Assembly (NCBI GenBank): GCA_002298125.1
Contig: DBMJ01000016.1
Coordinates: 395,065 to 459,064 of the forward strand
Source: Clostridium sp. UBA701
Lineage (GTDB): Bacteria; Bacillota; Clostridia; Clostridiales; Clostridiaceae
Length of the DNA: 64,000 nucleotides
Direction: 5' to 3'
Shown: positions 16,884-26,467 of the stretch, one piece after another
Layout: every line of letters begins with the position of its first letter
How positions within the stretch are numbered: position 1 is the stretch's first letter
Program-made: the position numbers and the translations under genes
Notes under the pieces: model-generated
The model's database searches: none
The model's input: the letters and a program-made list of their open reading frames with translations, nothing else
Told to the model about the DNA's origin: nothing

Positions 16884-18677
16884 ATGAAATTAAAAACACA
16901 TGATGATAGGCTTACGCTTACAAATGGGAATTATCATTCTTTAGTAAATGCAAGAAAGCCAAAAGGAATTGATGATAAAAAGGCTTACTTAATTGGTACA
17001 GGCATTGCTTCTTTGGCAGCTGGCTGTTTTTTGATTCGTGATGCTCACATGGATGGCAGCAAAATTACTTTTTTAGAGCAATTAGATATTCCTGGAGGAT
17101 GTTTGGACGGCCAAGTTCGTCAAAACCTTGGTTATGTAGCACGAGGCGGACGTGAGCAGGGACACCATTTTGAGGTTTTATGGGATTTGTTTAGTTCCTT
17201 ACCATCTACAGAAGATCCAAATATGACTGTGTTAGACCATTTTTACTATACAAATCATGACGATCCCAATTTTAGCAACTGTCGTATTACTCATAAACAA
17301 GGCGAACGCTATGACAATGGAAAATTCAATTTAGGTCAAGACTTGGCAAAAGAATTAGCTACTTTTACAATGATGACAGATGAAGAACTTCAAAACAAAT
17401 CTATTGAAGATATTTTTTCTAAAGAACTTTTAAATACTGATTTTTGGACATTATGGAGAACAATGTTTGCTTTCGAGAACTGGCATAGTGCTTTAGAGAT
17501 GAAATTGTATATGAATCGTTTCATTCATCACGTGGATGGATTAACAGATCTTTCCGCACTACAATTTTCACGACATGATCAGTACACTTCATTTGTAAAA
17601 CCTATGGTTAAATATTTGGAAGACCATGGTGCTAAATTTGAATATGGAGTCACTGTTGATAATGTTGAATTCTCAATTTCAGATAATAAAAAAGTTGCAA
17701 AGAGAATATTTGCAAGGGATAACAGAGGAAATGATATTTCTATTGACTTAACAGAAAATGACTTAGTATTTATAACCAATGGTTCTATGACTGAAGGTAG
17801 TGGATATGGTAATGATAATACTCCAGCTCCATTTGACAAGGAGCCAAAAGGATGCTGGACTTTATGGAGAAATATAGCGGCTCAATGTGATGAATTTGGA
17901 AATCCAGATAAGTTCTGCACAAGTACAGAAAAATCTAATTGGGAATCTTGCACAGTTACTTGTCATGATGAACGTGTTCCTGAATATATTGAAAAGATTA
18001 CAAAACGTTCCCCATATACTGGACGCACTGTAACAGGTGGTATAGTCACAGCAGAGGACTCTTCCTGGTTGATGAGTTGGACTATAAACCGTCAAGAACA
18101 ATACTATGGTCAACCTGAAAAAGATGTTGTTGTTTGGGTATATGGTCTGTTTACTGATGTTCCTGGAGATTATATTAAAAAGCCGTTAAGGGATTGTACT
18201 GGTAAGGAAATTACAAAGGAATGGTTATATCATATAGGGGTTCCTACAGACAAAATAGAAGAATTGGCAGAAAGCTGTACTGCAGTTCCTGTTATGATGC
18301 CATTTATCACATCAATGTTTATGCCTCGTGAATTTGGTGATCGTCCTTATGTTGTACCAAAGAATGCAGTAAACTTTGCTTTCCTTGGACAATTTGCTGA
18401 AACACTAGATGATCCAGGACGTGATACTGTATTTACTATCGAATACTCAGGACGTACAGCCATGGAAGCAGTATATGTATTGACTGGAGTTGAAAAAGGA
18501 GTTCCTGAGGTATATGCTTCAAGATATGATATCCGTTATTTGTTAAATGCAGGTGTGAACTTATTGGATGGTGAAAAACCAGAAATTGGTTTGCCACTAT
18601 TAGTTAAACGTAAAATTCAAAAGCAAATAGCTGGAACAGAAATTGAAAAGTTATTGAAAGAATATGAAATTATTTAA
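16884..18677 (+). CDS. ohyA: Oleate hydratase (myosin-cross-reactive antigen family)
   Basis: FAD-dependent enzyme of 597 residues adding water to cis-9 double bonds of unsaturated fatty acids, giving 10-hydroxy fatty acids. The Rossmann FAD motif lies at residues 36-52 (LIGTGIASLAAGCFLI), followed by FLEQLDIPGGCLDG and the family block GYVARGGRE. Glu91 of that block probably corresponds to the catalytic acid of characterised relatives. Length and motif order match the family throughout. AAGGAGAG lies before the ATG. It is monocistronic with a terminator after it. The role is usually detoxification of host or dietary unsaturated fatty acids. Confidence 0.92.
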   Translation: MKLKTHDDRLTLTNGNYHSLVNARKPKGIDDKKAYLIGTGIASLAAGCFLIRDAHMDGSKITFLEQLDIPGGCLDGQVRQNLGYVARGGREQGHHFEVLWDLFSSLPSTEDPNMTVLDHFYYTNHDDPNFSNCRITHKQGERYDNGKFNLGQDLAKELATFTMMTDEELQNKSIEDIFSKELLNTDFWTLWRTMFAFENWHSALEMKLYMNRFIHHVDGLTDLSALQFSRHDQYTSFVKPMVKYLEDHGAKFEYGVTVDNVEFSISDNKKVAKRIFARDNRGNDISIDLTENDLVFITNGSMTEGSGYGNDNTPAPFDKEPKGCWTLWRNIAAQCDEFGNPDKFCTSTEKSNWESCTVTCHDERVPEYIEKITKRSPYTGRTVTGGIVTAEDSSWLMSWTINRQEQYYGQPEKDVVVWVYGLFTDVPGDYIKKPLRDCTGKEITKEWLYHIGVPTDKIEELAESCTAVPVMMPFITSMFMPREFGDRPYVVPKNAVNFAFLGQFAETLDDPGRDTVFTIEYSGRTAMEAVYVLTGVEKGVPEVYASRYDIRYLLNAGVNLLDGEKPEIGLPLLVKRKIQKQIAGTEIEKLLKEYEII

Positions 18678-18707
18678 TGATATTTAACATTAAATAATCT
18701 GGTTGTT

Positions 18708-18739
18708 AAAATCCCGATTTTTAAAAAAATCGGGATTTT
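18708..18739 (+). terminator. Terminator after oleate hydratase
   Basis: AAAATCCCGATTT pairs with AAATCGGGATTTT around an A/T loop and ends in T-rich sequence. It closes the ohyA unit. Confidence 0.85.
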
Positions 18740-18797
18740 AATTTATATTCATTTATACTTATAGATCAAGCGTTATTGAAAATGTCCTAAAAAATTG

Positions 18798-18853
18798 TTG
18801 ACAGAGTGTTTCCATAGCAGTATACTGAACAACGTTCAAATGAATGATGTTCA
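18798..18853 (+). promoter_or_regulatory. Promoter with two TGAAC-type operators
   Basis: TTGACA (18798-18803), a 17-base spacer and TATACT (18821-18826) form a strong promoter. The palindrome TGAACAACGTTCA (18826-18838) overlaps the last base of the -10. An imperfect copy, TGAATGATGTTCA, follows at 18841-18853. The same arrangement recurs at 25598. This looks like the operator of a TetR-type repressor. Confidence 0.75.
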
Positions 18854-18869
18854 GTAGGAGGTAGAATAT

Positions 18870-19295
18870 ATGAAGTTATTTGCAGTAAAAAAACGTTCTT
18901 TATTATTGATTGCAGGACTTGTCTGGATGTTTGCAGGATTTATGGTCATGAAAACAGGCTATCCATTTTTAATAAAATCAAATTCAATAGGGCTTATTCT
19001 TTTAGGAAGCCTTATCATATTTTTAATATTTTATTTAAAGATTTTTTCAAAATTAGTAAAAAAGCATGAGATAAGAATTAGGGGTTATGAAGAAGAAAGG
19101 GTAGCTTTTTGGAAATTTTTCGATATAAAGCAATACATCATTATTGCTTTTATGATGAGTGGCGGTATTCTGATAAGATATTATCATTTAGCTCCGGATT
19201 GGTTTATTGCATTTTTTTATTCAGGATTAGGATTTGCACTTTTTTCCTGTGGAACTAGATTTATAGCAAGATATTTTAAATTTGATATTGCGTGA
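18870..19295 (+). CDS. Small membrane protein, unknown function
   Basis: 141 residues with four hydrophobic segments (about residues 10-29, 38-57, 87-105 and 110-128) and short charged loops. I do not recognise the family. TAGGAGG precedes the ATG. Expression is probably induced through the TGAACNNNGTTCA operators in its promoter, which it shares with the membrane protein gene at 25799. A joint role in response to a membrane-active or hydrophobic compound is a guess from that shared operator. Confidence 0.65.
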   Translation: MKLFAVKKRSLLLIAGLVWMFAGFMVMKTGYPFLIKSNSIGLILLGSLIIFLIFYLKIFSKLVKKHEIRIRGYEEERVAFWKFFDIKQYIIIAFMMSGGILIRYYHLAPDWFIAFFYSGLGFALFSCGTRFIARYFKFDIA

Positions 19296-19452
19296 TTTTA
19301 GAGTTTTTGAAGAAATGTATGTAAAAAGAAAAATATGTAAGCTTTCTATGATAAAATAAAAATATCATAGGAGGCTGTTTTATTATTGGAAAAAGAATAT
19401 TGTTGTTGTAAATTTATAGTATACAATATACATATATTCATGGAGGTGCAGC

Positions 19453-19622
19453 ATGACAACATCTGATATGATTAAAGAATTATGTGTAAAAATGAATATA
19501 AGCATTTCGGAGTTATCAAGGCGAATGAGCAGTCTTTTACATTGGCTGATGGAGATAAAATTAAAGTAGGAAGCAATTGTGATTTACATAAATTGAAAGA
19601 AGAAATGGAGCGTATTAATTAG
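19453..19622 (+). pseudogene. Internally deleted XRE-type regulator
   Basis: GGAGGTG and ATG start MTTSDMIKELCVKMNISISELSRR, the front half of a small helix-turn-helix protein. Immediately after, the frame changes and reads EQSFTLADGDKIKV and then KLKEEMERIN before TAG at 19620-19622. The middle (recognition helix) is missing. This is a deletion with frameshift; the in-frame continuation stops at 19567-19569 after a nonsense tail. Confidence 0.65.
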
Positions 19623-19650
19623 ATAGAAGTTAAAAAAGGAGGAATTTGAA

Positions 19651-20676
19651 ATGAAAATATGTGAATACAGGCCAATTGGGATAGAAGACGTAACTGCAAT
19701 GGCTGAACTGCTAATAAGTAGGCAAAATCTCGAAAGTGAAGTGTTTCCGTTCCTAAAAAACAGCTACCTAAATACAAAAAATATAGCGGATTTTTTTAAA
19801 AAAATGTTTATTAATAGTAAAGTAATTGGGATAGGTGCATTTGATAATGATGAACTGGTAGGGTATATAATAGGAAAGATAAATATTGATAATGTAAGGG
19901 GTAGGCATGTCTGGGTACCCTATGAGGGGATAGCGATAAGAAGGGATCAACCCTCAGAGCTGATAAGGAATCTCTATGCGAAGGTTTCCACTATGTGGCT
20001 TGAGCAAGGCTGCTTTAGCCACTATACTTTAATACCTCTTGGAAATCAGACATACTATGATGCCCTCCTGCAGTTAAGTTTTTTTATTCAGCAAGTACAT
20101 GGAATAATGAACCTTGAGGAATACAAGCCTTTTGAAAATGTATCTGATGCAGATATTAGACTTGCCAATAAAATGGATAGTGAAGCAATGGGTAAAATGT
20201 CTAGCATAATCTACTCACATCAAAATTCAACACCTGTATTTGAACCTGCATTACCTGAAGTTGTTGAGGAGATAAAGGAGGGGTACAAAAGGATAGTAGA
20301 GGAGGAGGAAACAATAATCCTTATTGCTGAAAAAGACATGAAGGAATTAGGATTTCAGGTATATGAGCCTGTTACTTCAAATTTGATGGCGCCTGACCAT
20401 GCAGTAGAGTTAAGTATAGCGGGCATTTACACTTCCCAAATGAGAAGTGGTGTTGGTAAAAAATTAATGAATGAAGGCAGCAGGATTGTGAAAGAAAAGG
20501 GATTTAATAGCATAATAACAGATTGGAGAATAACTAACCTTGCCTCTTCAACATTTTGGCCCAAGTGCGGATTTAAGCCAATAGCTTACAGAATGGTCAG
20601 ATACATTGACAGCAATATTGTATGGGCAAATTTTAACAACCCAAGTATTAAGAATTGTAGTTTAGATAGTATTTAA
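19651..20676 (+). CDS. Tandem GNAT acetyltransferase-like protein
   Basis: 341 residues, two GNAT folds. The N-terminal half (residues ~1-160) has the VIGIGAFDNDELVGYIIG strand pair. The C-terminal half has AVELSIAGIYTSQMRSGVG (acetyl-CoA loop type) and the FWPKCGFKPIAYRM ending. Substrate unknown. It sits just before the yhaO-like gene with a 27-base gap, so it may be co-transcribed, but no functional link is evident. AAAGGAGGAA precedes the ATG. No defect seen. Confidence 0.75.
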   Translation: MKICEYRPIGIEDVTAMAELLISRQNLESEVFPFLKNSYLNTKNIADFFKKMFINSKVIGIGAFDNDELVGYIIGKINIDNVRGRHVWVPYEGIAIRRDQPSELIRNLYAKVSTMWLEQGCFSHYTLIPLGNQTYYDALLQLSFFIQQVHGIMNLEEYKPFENVSDADIRLANKMDSEAMGKMSSIIYSHQNSTPVFEPALPEVVEEIKEGYKRIVEEEETIILIAEKDMKELGFQVYEPVTSNLMAPDHAVELSIAGIYTSQMRSGVGKKLMNEGSRIVKEKGFNSIITDWRITNLASSTFWPKCGFKPIAYRMVRYIDSNIVWANFNNPSIKNCSLDSI

Positions 20677-20703
20677 CTAGATGTTGTATATGGGGGTAGT
20701 GAT

Positions 20704-21840
20704 GTGAAACAGGTAAAAATATTACATTGTGGAGACGTTCATCTAGGGGCAGAGCTTTCCATGCTAGGAAGAAAAGCTGCGACTCGTAGAACTGAAATAA
20801 AACGGACTTTTATGAATATTTTAAAGTTATGCCAGGAAGAACAGGTGCAGTTATTATTAATTGCAGGTGATTTTTTTGATAATATTCATGTAGAAAATAA
20901 TACACTTGAAGAAATAAAAAATGGGTTTGAAGGTTTAAAAGATACTATCATTGCCATTGCTCCAGGAAATCACGATCCACTAACGGAAGATTCACCTTAT
21001 GCAAAAGTGGATTTTTGGCCGGATAATGTTATTATTTTTAAAAGTGTTTTAGAGAAAGTAGAAATTGAAGCTTTAGGGGTTCGTTTATGGGGGGCGGCTT
21101 TCACAGGTACCTATGTAACAACTCCTATGTTACAAAATATTACTGTTCCTCAGGATGATTACATTAACATTTGTGTAATTCATGGGGAGCTTGCTGCTTT
21201 AAGTCAAAAAAGTAATTACAATCCAATTACTGAAACACAGCTTTCAAGGAGTAAAATGGATTATGTAGCTTTAGGACATATTCATAAACAGACTGAGATA
21301 CTAAAGGCTGGGGATACTTATTACGCTTATCCTGGCTGTCCAGAAGGAAGAGGCTTTGATGAGCTGGATGAAAAAGGCGTTTACCTTGGAATAATTTCAA
21401 AAGGACTGTGTAGATTGGAACATCGGAGAATGTGTCAACGTATGTACATTGAGCTTAATGTAGATATCTCAGAAGCTGTAAATTCTAAAACGGCGGCAAA
21501 TATTATATTAGACAAAATGAAATCAAAATATGGAGAGAATTATGCAGAGAATCTATATAAGGTGAGCTTAGAAGGAATGATTGATGATAACATTAGTATT
21601 GATATTGAAGCTATAAAAGCTGTTCTATATGAAGTATATTTCATTAAAATTAAAGATAATACAACAATAAAAATTGATTTTGATTCGATTTCAACAGAAA
21701 CAACTCTTAGGAATATTTTCATGAGAAAAATGCTAGAAAGGATAAATGATGCAAAGCCTGATGAAAAAGAGGCATTAGACGCAGCACTTAGACTTGGGAT
21801 AAAGGCCTTTTCTTGGGAGGTGAAATATAGTGAAGATTAA
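20704..21840 (+). CDS. yhaO: SbcD/YhaO-type DNA repair exonuclease subunit
   Basis: Metallophosphoesterase of 378 residues with the full motif set: CGDVHLG (motif I), GDFFDN (II), APGNHDP (III), VIHGE (IV) and LGHIHKQ (V). These bind the two metals used by Mre11/SbcD-type nucleases. The start is GTG at 20704 with GGGGGTAGTGAT upstream. The stop overlaps the next gene by 11 bases, and that gene encodes an SbcC-like ATPase. The pair matches Bacillus yhaO-yhaN rather than classic sbcD-sbcC. It acts in the cytoplasm in DNA end processing or stress tolerance. Confidence 0.85.
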   Translation: MKQVKILHCGDVHLGAELSMLGRKAATRRTEIKRTFMNILKLCQEEQVQLLLIAGDFFDNIHVENNTLEEIKNGFEGLKDTIIAIAPGNHDPLTEDSPYAKVDFWPDNVIIFKSVLEKVEIEALGVRLWGAAFTGTYVTTPMLQNITVPQDDYINICVIHGELAALSQKSNYNPITETQLSRSKMDYVALGHIHKQTEILKAGDTYYAYPGCPEGRGFDELDEKGVYLGIISKGLCRLEHRRMCQRMYIELNVDISEAVNSKTAANIILDKMKSKYGENYAENLYKVSLEGMIDDNISIDIEAIKAVLYEVYFIKIKDNTTIKIDFDSISTETTLRNIFMRKMLERINDAKPDEKEALDAALRLGIKAFSWEVKYSED

Positions 21841-24766
21841 TAAATTGCAGATTGGCAGCTTTGGTAAGTTCAAGGATTACGAATTAGAGTTAAAAGATGG
21901 TTTTCAGATAATATACGGTAAGAACGAAGATGGAAAATCAACCTTGATGGCGTTTATTAAAATGATGTTTTACAGCAAGCTAGGTAGTGGAAGAGATATC
22001 GATAAAAATTTAAGGAAGAAATATCAGCCCTGGGATGGTTCAAGAATGAATGGTGCTGTGGAATTTGAACATGGTGGAATTGCCTATCGGCTGCAGAAAG
22101 ACATAGGAGCCACTCCAAGTGGCGATAATGTAACTCTGATTAAAATGGCTACAGGTGAAACTACATCTCTTGGTAAAAATGAAGAGGTTGGAAAAAGATT
22201 TTTTGGACTTGATTTAGCTGGCTTCGAACGCAGTGTTTTTATAAATCAGCTTGGAAGCTTTTCATCAAATGGTAATAATGACGAGGTAGCTGAAAAGTTA
22301 ATATCAAATCTGGTGCTTTCAGGGGATGAAACTGTATCTCAACAACAAGTAATAAATCGTATTAATAGTGCTATAGAAGATATGGAATCTAAAAGCAGAA
22401 AAAAAGGGATTCTAGTTGAGACAAAAAATGAGCTTGAAATTTTAAAAAATGAGAGATTAGAGATTCAAGCTTTAGAAGAAGAGCAGCAGGATAATTTAAA
22501 AATCTATCATCAATTGCAGGAAAGGCTAAAGGAGCAAAAAAGTATTCAAAAATTATTGAACTTAAATTCAGATAAAAATAGATTTGATCAACTTTCTTCA
22601 CTTATTGAAAAGATAACACAAAATACTGAAACAGAAAAGAAATTAGAAAAAGAAAATATAAATTATTATAGCTTGAAAGACTTTTTAAGTGCTTGTAGCT
22701 CTTTGAGGGATGATAGCGAGAAAACAAAGGGCAGCCTTGATAAACTGAAGGGGTCAATTGAGAATCAATTAAGCAATGAAGATAATCTAATTGTTATTAG
22801 TGAAGAAGAGTATAGAAAGCTGAATAATTTGTTGGAGAAGGAAAAAACCATTAAGGAGCTGCTAAAGAGAATAGATGAAAGCTTTATGCCAGCACTTACT
22901 CAACTATTAGAAGCAAAGAGTAATTTCAAGGATGCAGAGGCTCGGCTTAAGAAAGAGGAAGAATTTATAAAAGAGCTTCAAAAGTTTCATGAGGATTATG
23001 ATAAGTACCAAGAGGCTATAAAAGCTAGAACTGTTGAGAAACAAGAACTTATTAATAAACGCGATAAGGATGAAGCTAAGTGGAATTCTGATAGGCAGCT
23101 AAGGGAACAGGGCATTAAATTTGCCAGTGAAAAAATATCAATGCAAGCTCAGATAAAAGACTCTGGAAGTAAAAAAAGTAAAAACAAAAATCTGTTGCTA
23201 ACAAGCATTATAATAGCTTTTATTTCTATAATCCTTATGATAGCAGTTCACCCTGTGTTTATAATTGGTGTGATTGTTGCAGTTGCTATGGGTGTGCTTG
23301 CAGCAATATCTAAAAAGCAAAGAAAAACCACTGAGAAGCCTGCTAACCGTGATGGGGTATTAGATTTAGAAAAGCAATTGCAAAAGCTAAAGGAGGAAAA
23401 CCTTAGAGAAGAAGAGTTAATAACTCAAAAAATTAAGCAGTATGATAGTGAAGTGTTAAGCATCTCAAATACTATTCTTCAGCTTGAAAAAAAGTTAGAA
23501 GAGGTAGTGGAAAAGAACAGTGCTTATGAAACTTCCCTGAATAATTGCACACAGCTAAGAAACAATAAAGAGGTTTCAAAAGGGCTATTAAAAATAAAAC
23601 AGGATGCATATAACCAAGAAAGAAATTACCTTTCTAACAAATATTCTGAAGCTTCTAGTCTTGAGGGTGATGAAAAAATTACAATTTTAATGGCAGAAGA
23701 ACTGGAGGAGTTTGCAGCTATAGAATATAGAAATAGAGTTGATAGGCTCTGCAGTTATTTGAGCTTAAGGCTTGAAGAAAAATTGAAAGAAAAGTCCTGC
23801 CTTACAGTAAAGGAGTATGAAGATACATACTTTGAGTATGCTTCAGATTCTAAAAACCGAAATGCTATCACTGAGGCTGAAGAAGAATTCAAGAAAAAGG
23901 CTGAAGAATTCTTAAGGAAAGTGAATGAATATGAGGCCACGGAAGGGTATGAAGAGGCCAAGCTTTTAATAGAAAAGCTCTGGGAGCAAGTAAATAAACT
24001 CGAAAGAGAAAAAGATGAAGCGCTTAATATTGCAAAAGGCATGGGATATAGTACAGCTTCACTGGATTATCTAAGCTCAGAAAGAAGTAAACTTGAATCA
24101 TCCATAAAACAACTAGAAGAGGTTGCTGCAACTGGTTATTCAGTAGAGGAACTGCAGCAACGGCAAGAAGAGCTTGCTGCTGAAAACATTGAAGAACAAA
24201 TCTTTGAGCTTCATAAAAAAATTAAGACACCAGATAAAAACTTAAGTCAGGTTGAAGAAGAAATTGAAGAGAAGAAAAAAGCCTTAGATGAAAAGCAATA
24301 CTACTTCCATTGCCTGAAAATTGCTGCAGAGGTTATGGAAGAGGCTTCAGAGGAGATGCGCCAGAGCTTCGGACCAGAATTGAACAAGAAGACAGCAGGA
24401 ATATTTAAAAGCCTTACTAACGGAAAATATGGTAACCTCTTAGTCACAAAGGATTATGATATTTCAATTCAATCTGGAATTTATTATAGGGAATGGAAAT
24501 ATTTAAGCAATGGCACCGTTGACCAGGCATATCTATCTTTAAGACTAGCCATTACAGAACTTATCTCTGATAAAAACGTTGCGTTGCCTTTATTTTTAGA
24601 TGATGTAATGATACAGTATGACGATGAAAGAATGGATGCTGCTTTAAAATTTTTATCTGATTACGCCGAGGAAAAAGGTCAGGAATTTCAAGTGCTGTTG
24701 TTTACTTGCCACCAGCATATTATTGATAATGCAAAAACTTATAATACTGAAGTAGTTAATATCTAA
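21830..24766 (+). CDS. yhaN: SbcC/YhaN-type coiled-coil ATPase
   Basis: 978-residue SMC/Rad50-like ATPase partner of the preceding nuclease. Walker A is GKNEDGKSTL near residue 31. Long heptad-rich coiled coils run over residues ~190-440 and ~510-850. The C-terminal ABC half includes LPLFLDDVMIQYDDER (Walker B region). An unusual double hydrophobic segment (about residues 455-490) sits mid-protein. YhaN relatives carry the same feature, suggesting membrane association of the coiled-coil apex. The start is GTG overlapping yhaO. No lesion seen. Confidence 0.85.
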   Translation: MKINKLQIGSFGKFKDYELELKDGFQIIYGKNEDGKSTLMAFIKMMFYSKLGSGRDIDKNLRKKYQPWDGSRMNGAVEFEHGGIAYRLQKDIGATPSGDNVTLIKMATGETTSLGKNEEVGKRFFGLDLAGFERSVFINQLGSFSSNGNNDEVAEKLISNLVLSGDETVSQQQVINRINSAIEDMESKSRKKGILVETKNELEILKNERLEIQALEEEQQDNLKIYHQLQERLKEQKSIQKLLNLNSDKNRFDQLSSLIEKITQNTETEKKLEKENINYYSLKDFLSACSSLRDDSEKTKGSLDKLKGSIENQLSNEDNLIVISEEEYRKLNNLLEKEKTIKELLKRIDESFMPALTQLLEAKSNFKDAEARLKKEEEFIKELQKFHEDYDKYQEAIKARTVEKQELINKRDKDEAKWNSDRQLREQGIKFASEKISMQAQIKDSGSKKSKNKNLLLTSIIIAFISIILMIAVHPVFIIGVIVAVAMGVLAAISKKQRKTTEKPANRDGVLDLEKQLQKLKEENLREEELITQKIKQYDSEVLSISNTILQLEKKLEEVVEKNSAYETSLNNCTQLRNNKEVSKGLLKIKQDAYNQERNYLSNKYSEASSLEGDEKITILMAEELEEFAAIEYRNRVDRLCSYLSLRLEEKLKEKSCLTVKEYEDTYFEYASDSKNRNAITEAEEEFKKKAEEFLRKVNEYEATEGYEEAKLLIEKLWEQVNKLEREKDEALNIAKGMGYSTASLDYLSSERSKLESSIKQLEEVAATGYSVEELQQRQEELAAENIEEQIFELHKKIKTPDKNLSQVEEEIEEKKKALDEKQYYFHCLKIAAEVMEEASEEMRQSFGPELNKKTAGIFKSLTNGKYGNLLVTKDYDISIQSGIYYREWKYLSNGTVDQAYLSLRLAITELISDKNVALPLFLDDVMIQYDDERMDAALKFLSDYAEEKGQEFQVLLFTCHQHIIDNAKTYNTEVVNI

Positions 24767-24857
24767 TATAGATAAAGCTTTAAAGGAGCCTTTATTTTTC
24801 AGGCACAACAAATTAATAGGATGGTTGAATAATTAAAAATGTCAGGGGTGTTTTCAA

Positions 24858-25559
24858 ATGGAAGGACTAAGGCTTTCCAGTATAAGCATAGCAGACATCA
24901 ATAAGGGAAAATGCTATTTTAATCCAGGCTGTGCGCTTAGTGTTTATAAACCTGAATCGGAGAACAAGATTCTTAAAATTCTACAGGAATATTTCGACTT
25001 GGTGCAATTACATAAAATTTGCTGTCACCACAACCCAAAACTGCCAAGGGGATCTACAATAATAAATAATTGTGCGGGCTGTGATAGGCGATTTCGCTCA
25101 ATGTATGACGGAATAAACACCATTTCAATATGGGAGGTATTAGACTCAATAGATAAATTACCTTTGCCTGACCACACTGGGTTGACGCTTTCAGTACATG
25201 ATTCTTGTTCATACCGTTCAAAACCCCAGGTTCACGCCGCTGTCAGAAGTTTGCTTAATAGAATGAATATCAAAATTATCGAATCGGAATTTAGCGGAAC
25301 AAAATCAATATGCTGTGGAGACAATTTTTATCCTAAATTATCGGTGGACAAAGTGAATGAGTTTCAAAAAATGAGAGCAAGTCAAATGCCTTGCCAAGAT
25401 GTTGCGGTTTATTGTGTTTCCTGCATTAAATCAATGGCAATTGGCGGGAAAACCCCACATCATATGGTGGACCTTTTGCTAAATGAGCCAACGGATCCCC
25501 AGGATACAAATCTTGAAACTTATCATCTTACTTTGCAAAACTATATTGACCGACATTGA
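24858..25559 (+). CDS. CCG-domain Fe-S protein (HdrB-like)
   Basis: 233 residues with two cysteine-rich CCG-type domains. The first: Cys25, CC at 55-56, and CxxC at 72-75. The second: HDSCSYR, SICCGDNFYP and YCVSC. This pattern binds Fe-S clusters in heterodisulfide reductase subunit B and related oxidoreductases. Here it stands alone, without partner dehydrogenase genes, so the electron donor and acceptor are unknown. AGGGGTG is upstream of the ATG. It is followed by the operator-bearing promoter of the next gene. Confidence 0.78.
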   Translation: MEGLRLSSISIADINKGKCYFNPGCALSVYKPESENKILKILQEYFDLVQLHKICCHHNPKLPRGSTIINNCAGCDRRFRSMYDGINTISIWEVLDSIDKLPLPDHTGLTLSVHDSCSYRSKPQVHAAVRSLLNRMNIKIIESEFSGTKSICCGDNFYPKLSVDKVNEFQKMRASQMPCQDVAVYCVSCIKSMAIGGKTPHHMVDLLLNEPTDPQDTNLETYHLTLQNYIDRH

Positions 25560-25597
25560 TAGAAGGAAATATTGTTCCAAATTTTATGTATACTATA

Positions 25598-25638
25598 TTG
25601 ACAATTATGTGCTTGTATTTTATAATGAACATAGTTCA
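25598..25638 (+). promoter_or_regulatory. Promoter with TGAAC-type operator
   Basis: TTGACA (25598-25603), a 17-base spacer and TATAAT (25621-25626), with TGAACATAGTTCA at 25626-25638 overlapping the -10. The layout is identical, base for base in spacing, to the promoter at 18798. It drives the segment leading to the membrane protein gene at 25799. Confidence 0.75.
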
Positions 25639-25766
25639 TATAATAAATTTTGAGGAGAGATTGCATTAGCAATGTTGTTACATCCTATAGAGACTTCTCA
25701 CTCAAATTATTAAATCAACAGAGTTGTTTGCCCACCATTACCGGTGGGTTTTAATAAACACAATAC

Positions 25767-25779
25767 TGAACAAGGTTCA
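25767..25779 (+). promoter_or_regulatory. Second TGAAC-type operator before the membrane protein gene
   Basis: TGAACAAGGTTCA is preceded by AATAC, so it again abuts a -10-like AATACT. GAGGAG and GGAGAG motifs lie on both sides. A CACCATTACCGGTG hairpin lies just upstream (25733-25746). A second repressed promoter or a downstream repressor site is likely. Confidence 0.6.
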
Positions 25780-25798
25780 TTATAAAGGAGAGATTACT

Positions 25799-26458
25799 AT
25801 GCAAGCTATCATGGAAACTTTATTTGATGTGGTTTACCTAATAACCGTTATTACAATTGGCATCACGATGATTAGGAAAAGCCGAGGGAACAAGCAATAT
25901 CTTTTATTTGGTATTATGGCTGTCACCCTTGGAGCAGGTGATGCCTTTCATCTGGTACCGCGCACCTATGCACTCTGTACAACAGGCTTAGGAAGCTTTA
26001 CCGTTGCTCTTGGAACAGGGAAATTTATAACATCCATCACAATGACTCTGTTTTATATTCTGCTCTATTACGTGTGGCGTTTACGCTATAATATTCAGGG
26101 ACAACAAGGACTTACTGTCTCAATTTATGTTTTGGCGGCACTTAGAATTGCTTTGTGCTTATTCCCACAGAACGCGTGGACAAGTACAACAGCGCCACTG
26201 TCTTGGGGGATATATCGCAACCTGCCCTTTGCAGTAATGGGAATTGTAGTTATTGTATTATTTTATAACAGTGCAAAGAAAGCTTCTGACCATGCCTTCA
26301 AATATATGTGGCTTACAATTGTACTCAGCTTTGCCTTCTACATTCCTGTAGTTTTATTTGCAGATGCTGTTCCTGCCATTGGCGCTTTAATGATTCCAAA
26401 AACCTGTGCCTATGTGTGGACGGTGCTCATTGGATTTAACGAAATGAAAAATGCATAA
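25799..26458 (+). CDS. Seven-segment membrane protein, unknown function
   Basis: About 219 residues with seven hydrophobic segments. A conserved-looking GAGDAFHLVPRT lies between segments two and three, and KTCAYVWTVLIGFNE at the end. I have no confident family name. AAAGGAGAG sits at proper distance before the ATG at 25799; an upstream in-frame ATG at 25724 lies inside the operator region and is unlikely. It shares its operator type with the small membrane protein gene at 18870. A terminator follows. Confidence 0.7.
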   Translation: MQAIMETLFDVVYLITVITIGITMIRKSRGNKQYLLFGIMAVTLGAGDAFHLVPRTYALCTTGLGSFTVALGTGKFITSITMTLFYILLYYVWRLRYNIQGQQGLTVSIYVLAALRIALCLFPQNAWTSTTAPLSWGIYRNLPFAVMGIVVIVLFYNSAKKASDHAFKYMWLTIVLSFAFYIPVVLFADAVPAIGALMIPKTCAYVWTVLIGFNEMKNA

Positions 26459-26467
26459 TAATAACCT

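Noticed and set aside
19346..19370. CTATGATA/TATCATAG inverted repeat as a terminator
   Set aside because: No T run follows; it runs into a GGAGG. It may be an operator, but there is no second copy to support that.
19386..19463. 26-codon frame starting with TTG (MEKEYCCCKF)
   Set aside because: A GGAGG is near, but the start codon is weak, the peptide overlaps the start of the broken XRE gene, and nothing supports translation.
25724..25798. Longer start for the membrane protein at 25799
   Set aside because: The extension would translate across the operator at 25767 and has no ribosome site. AAAGGAGAG directly serves ATG 25799.
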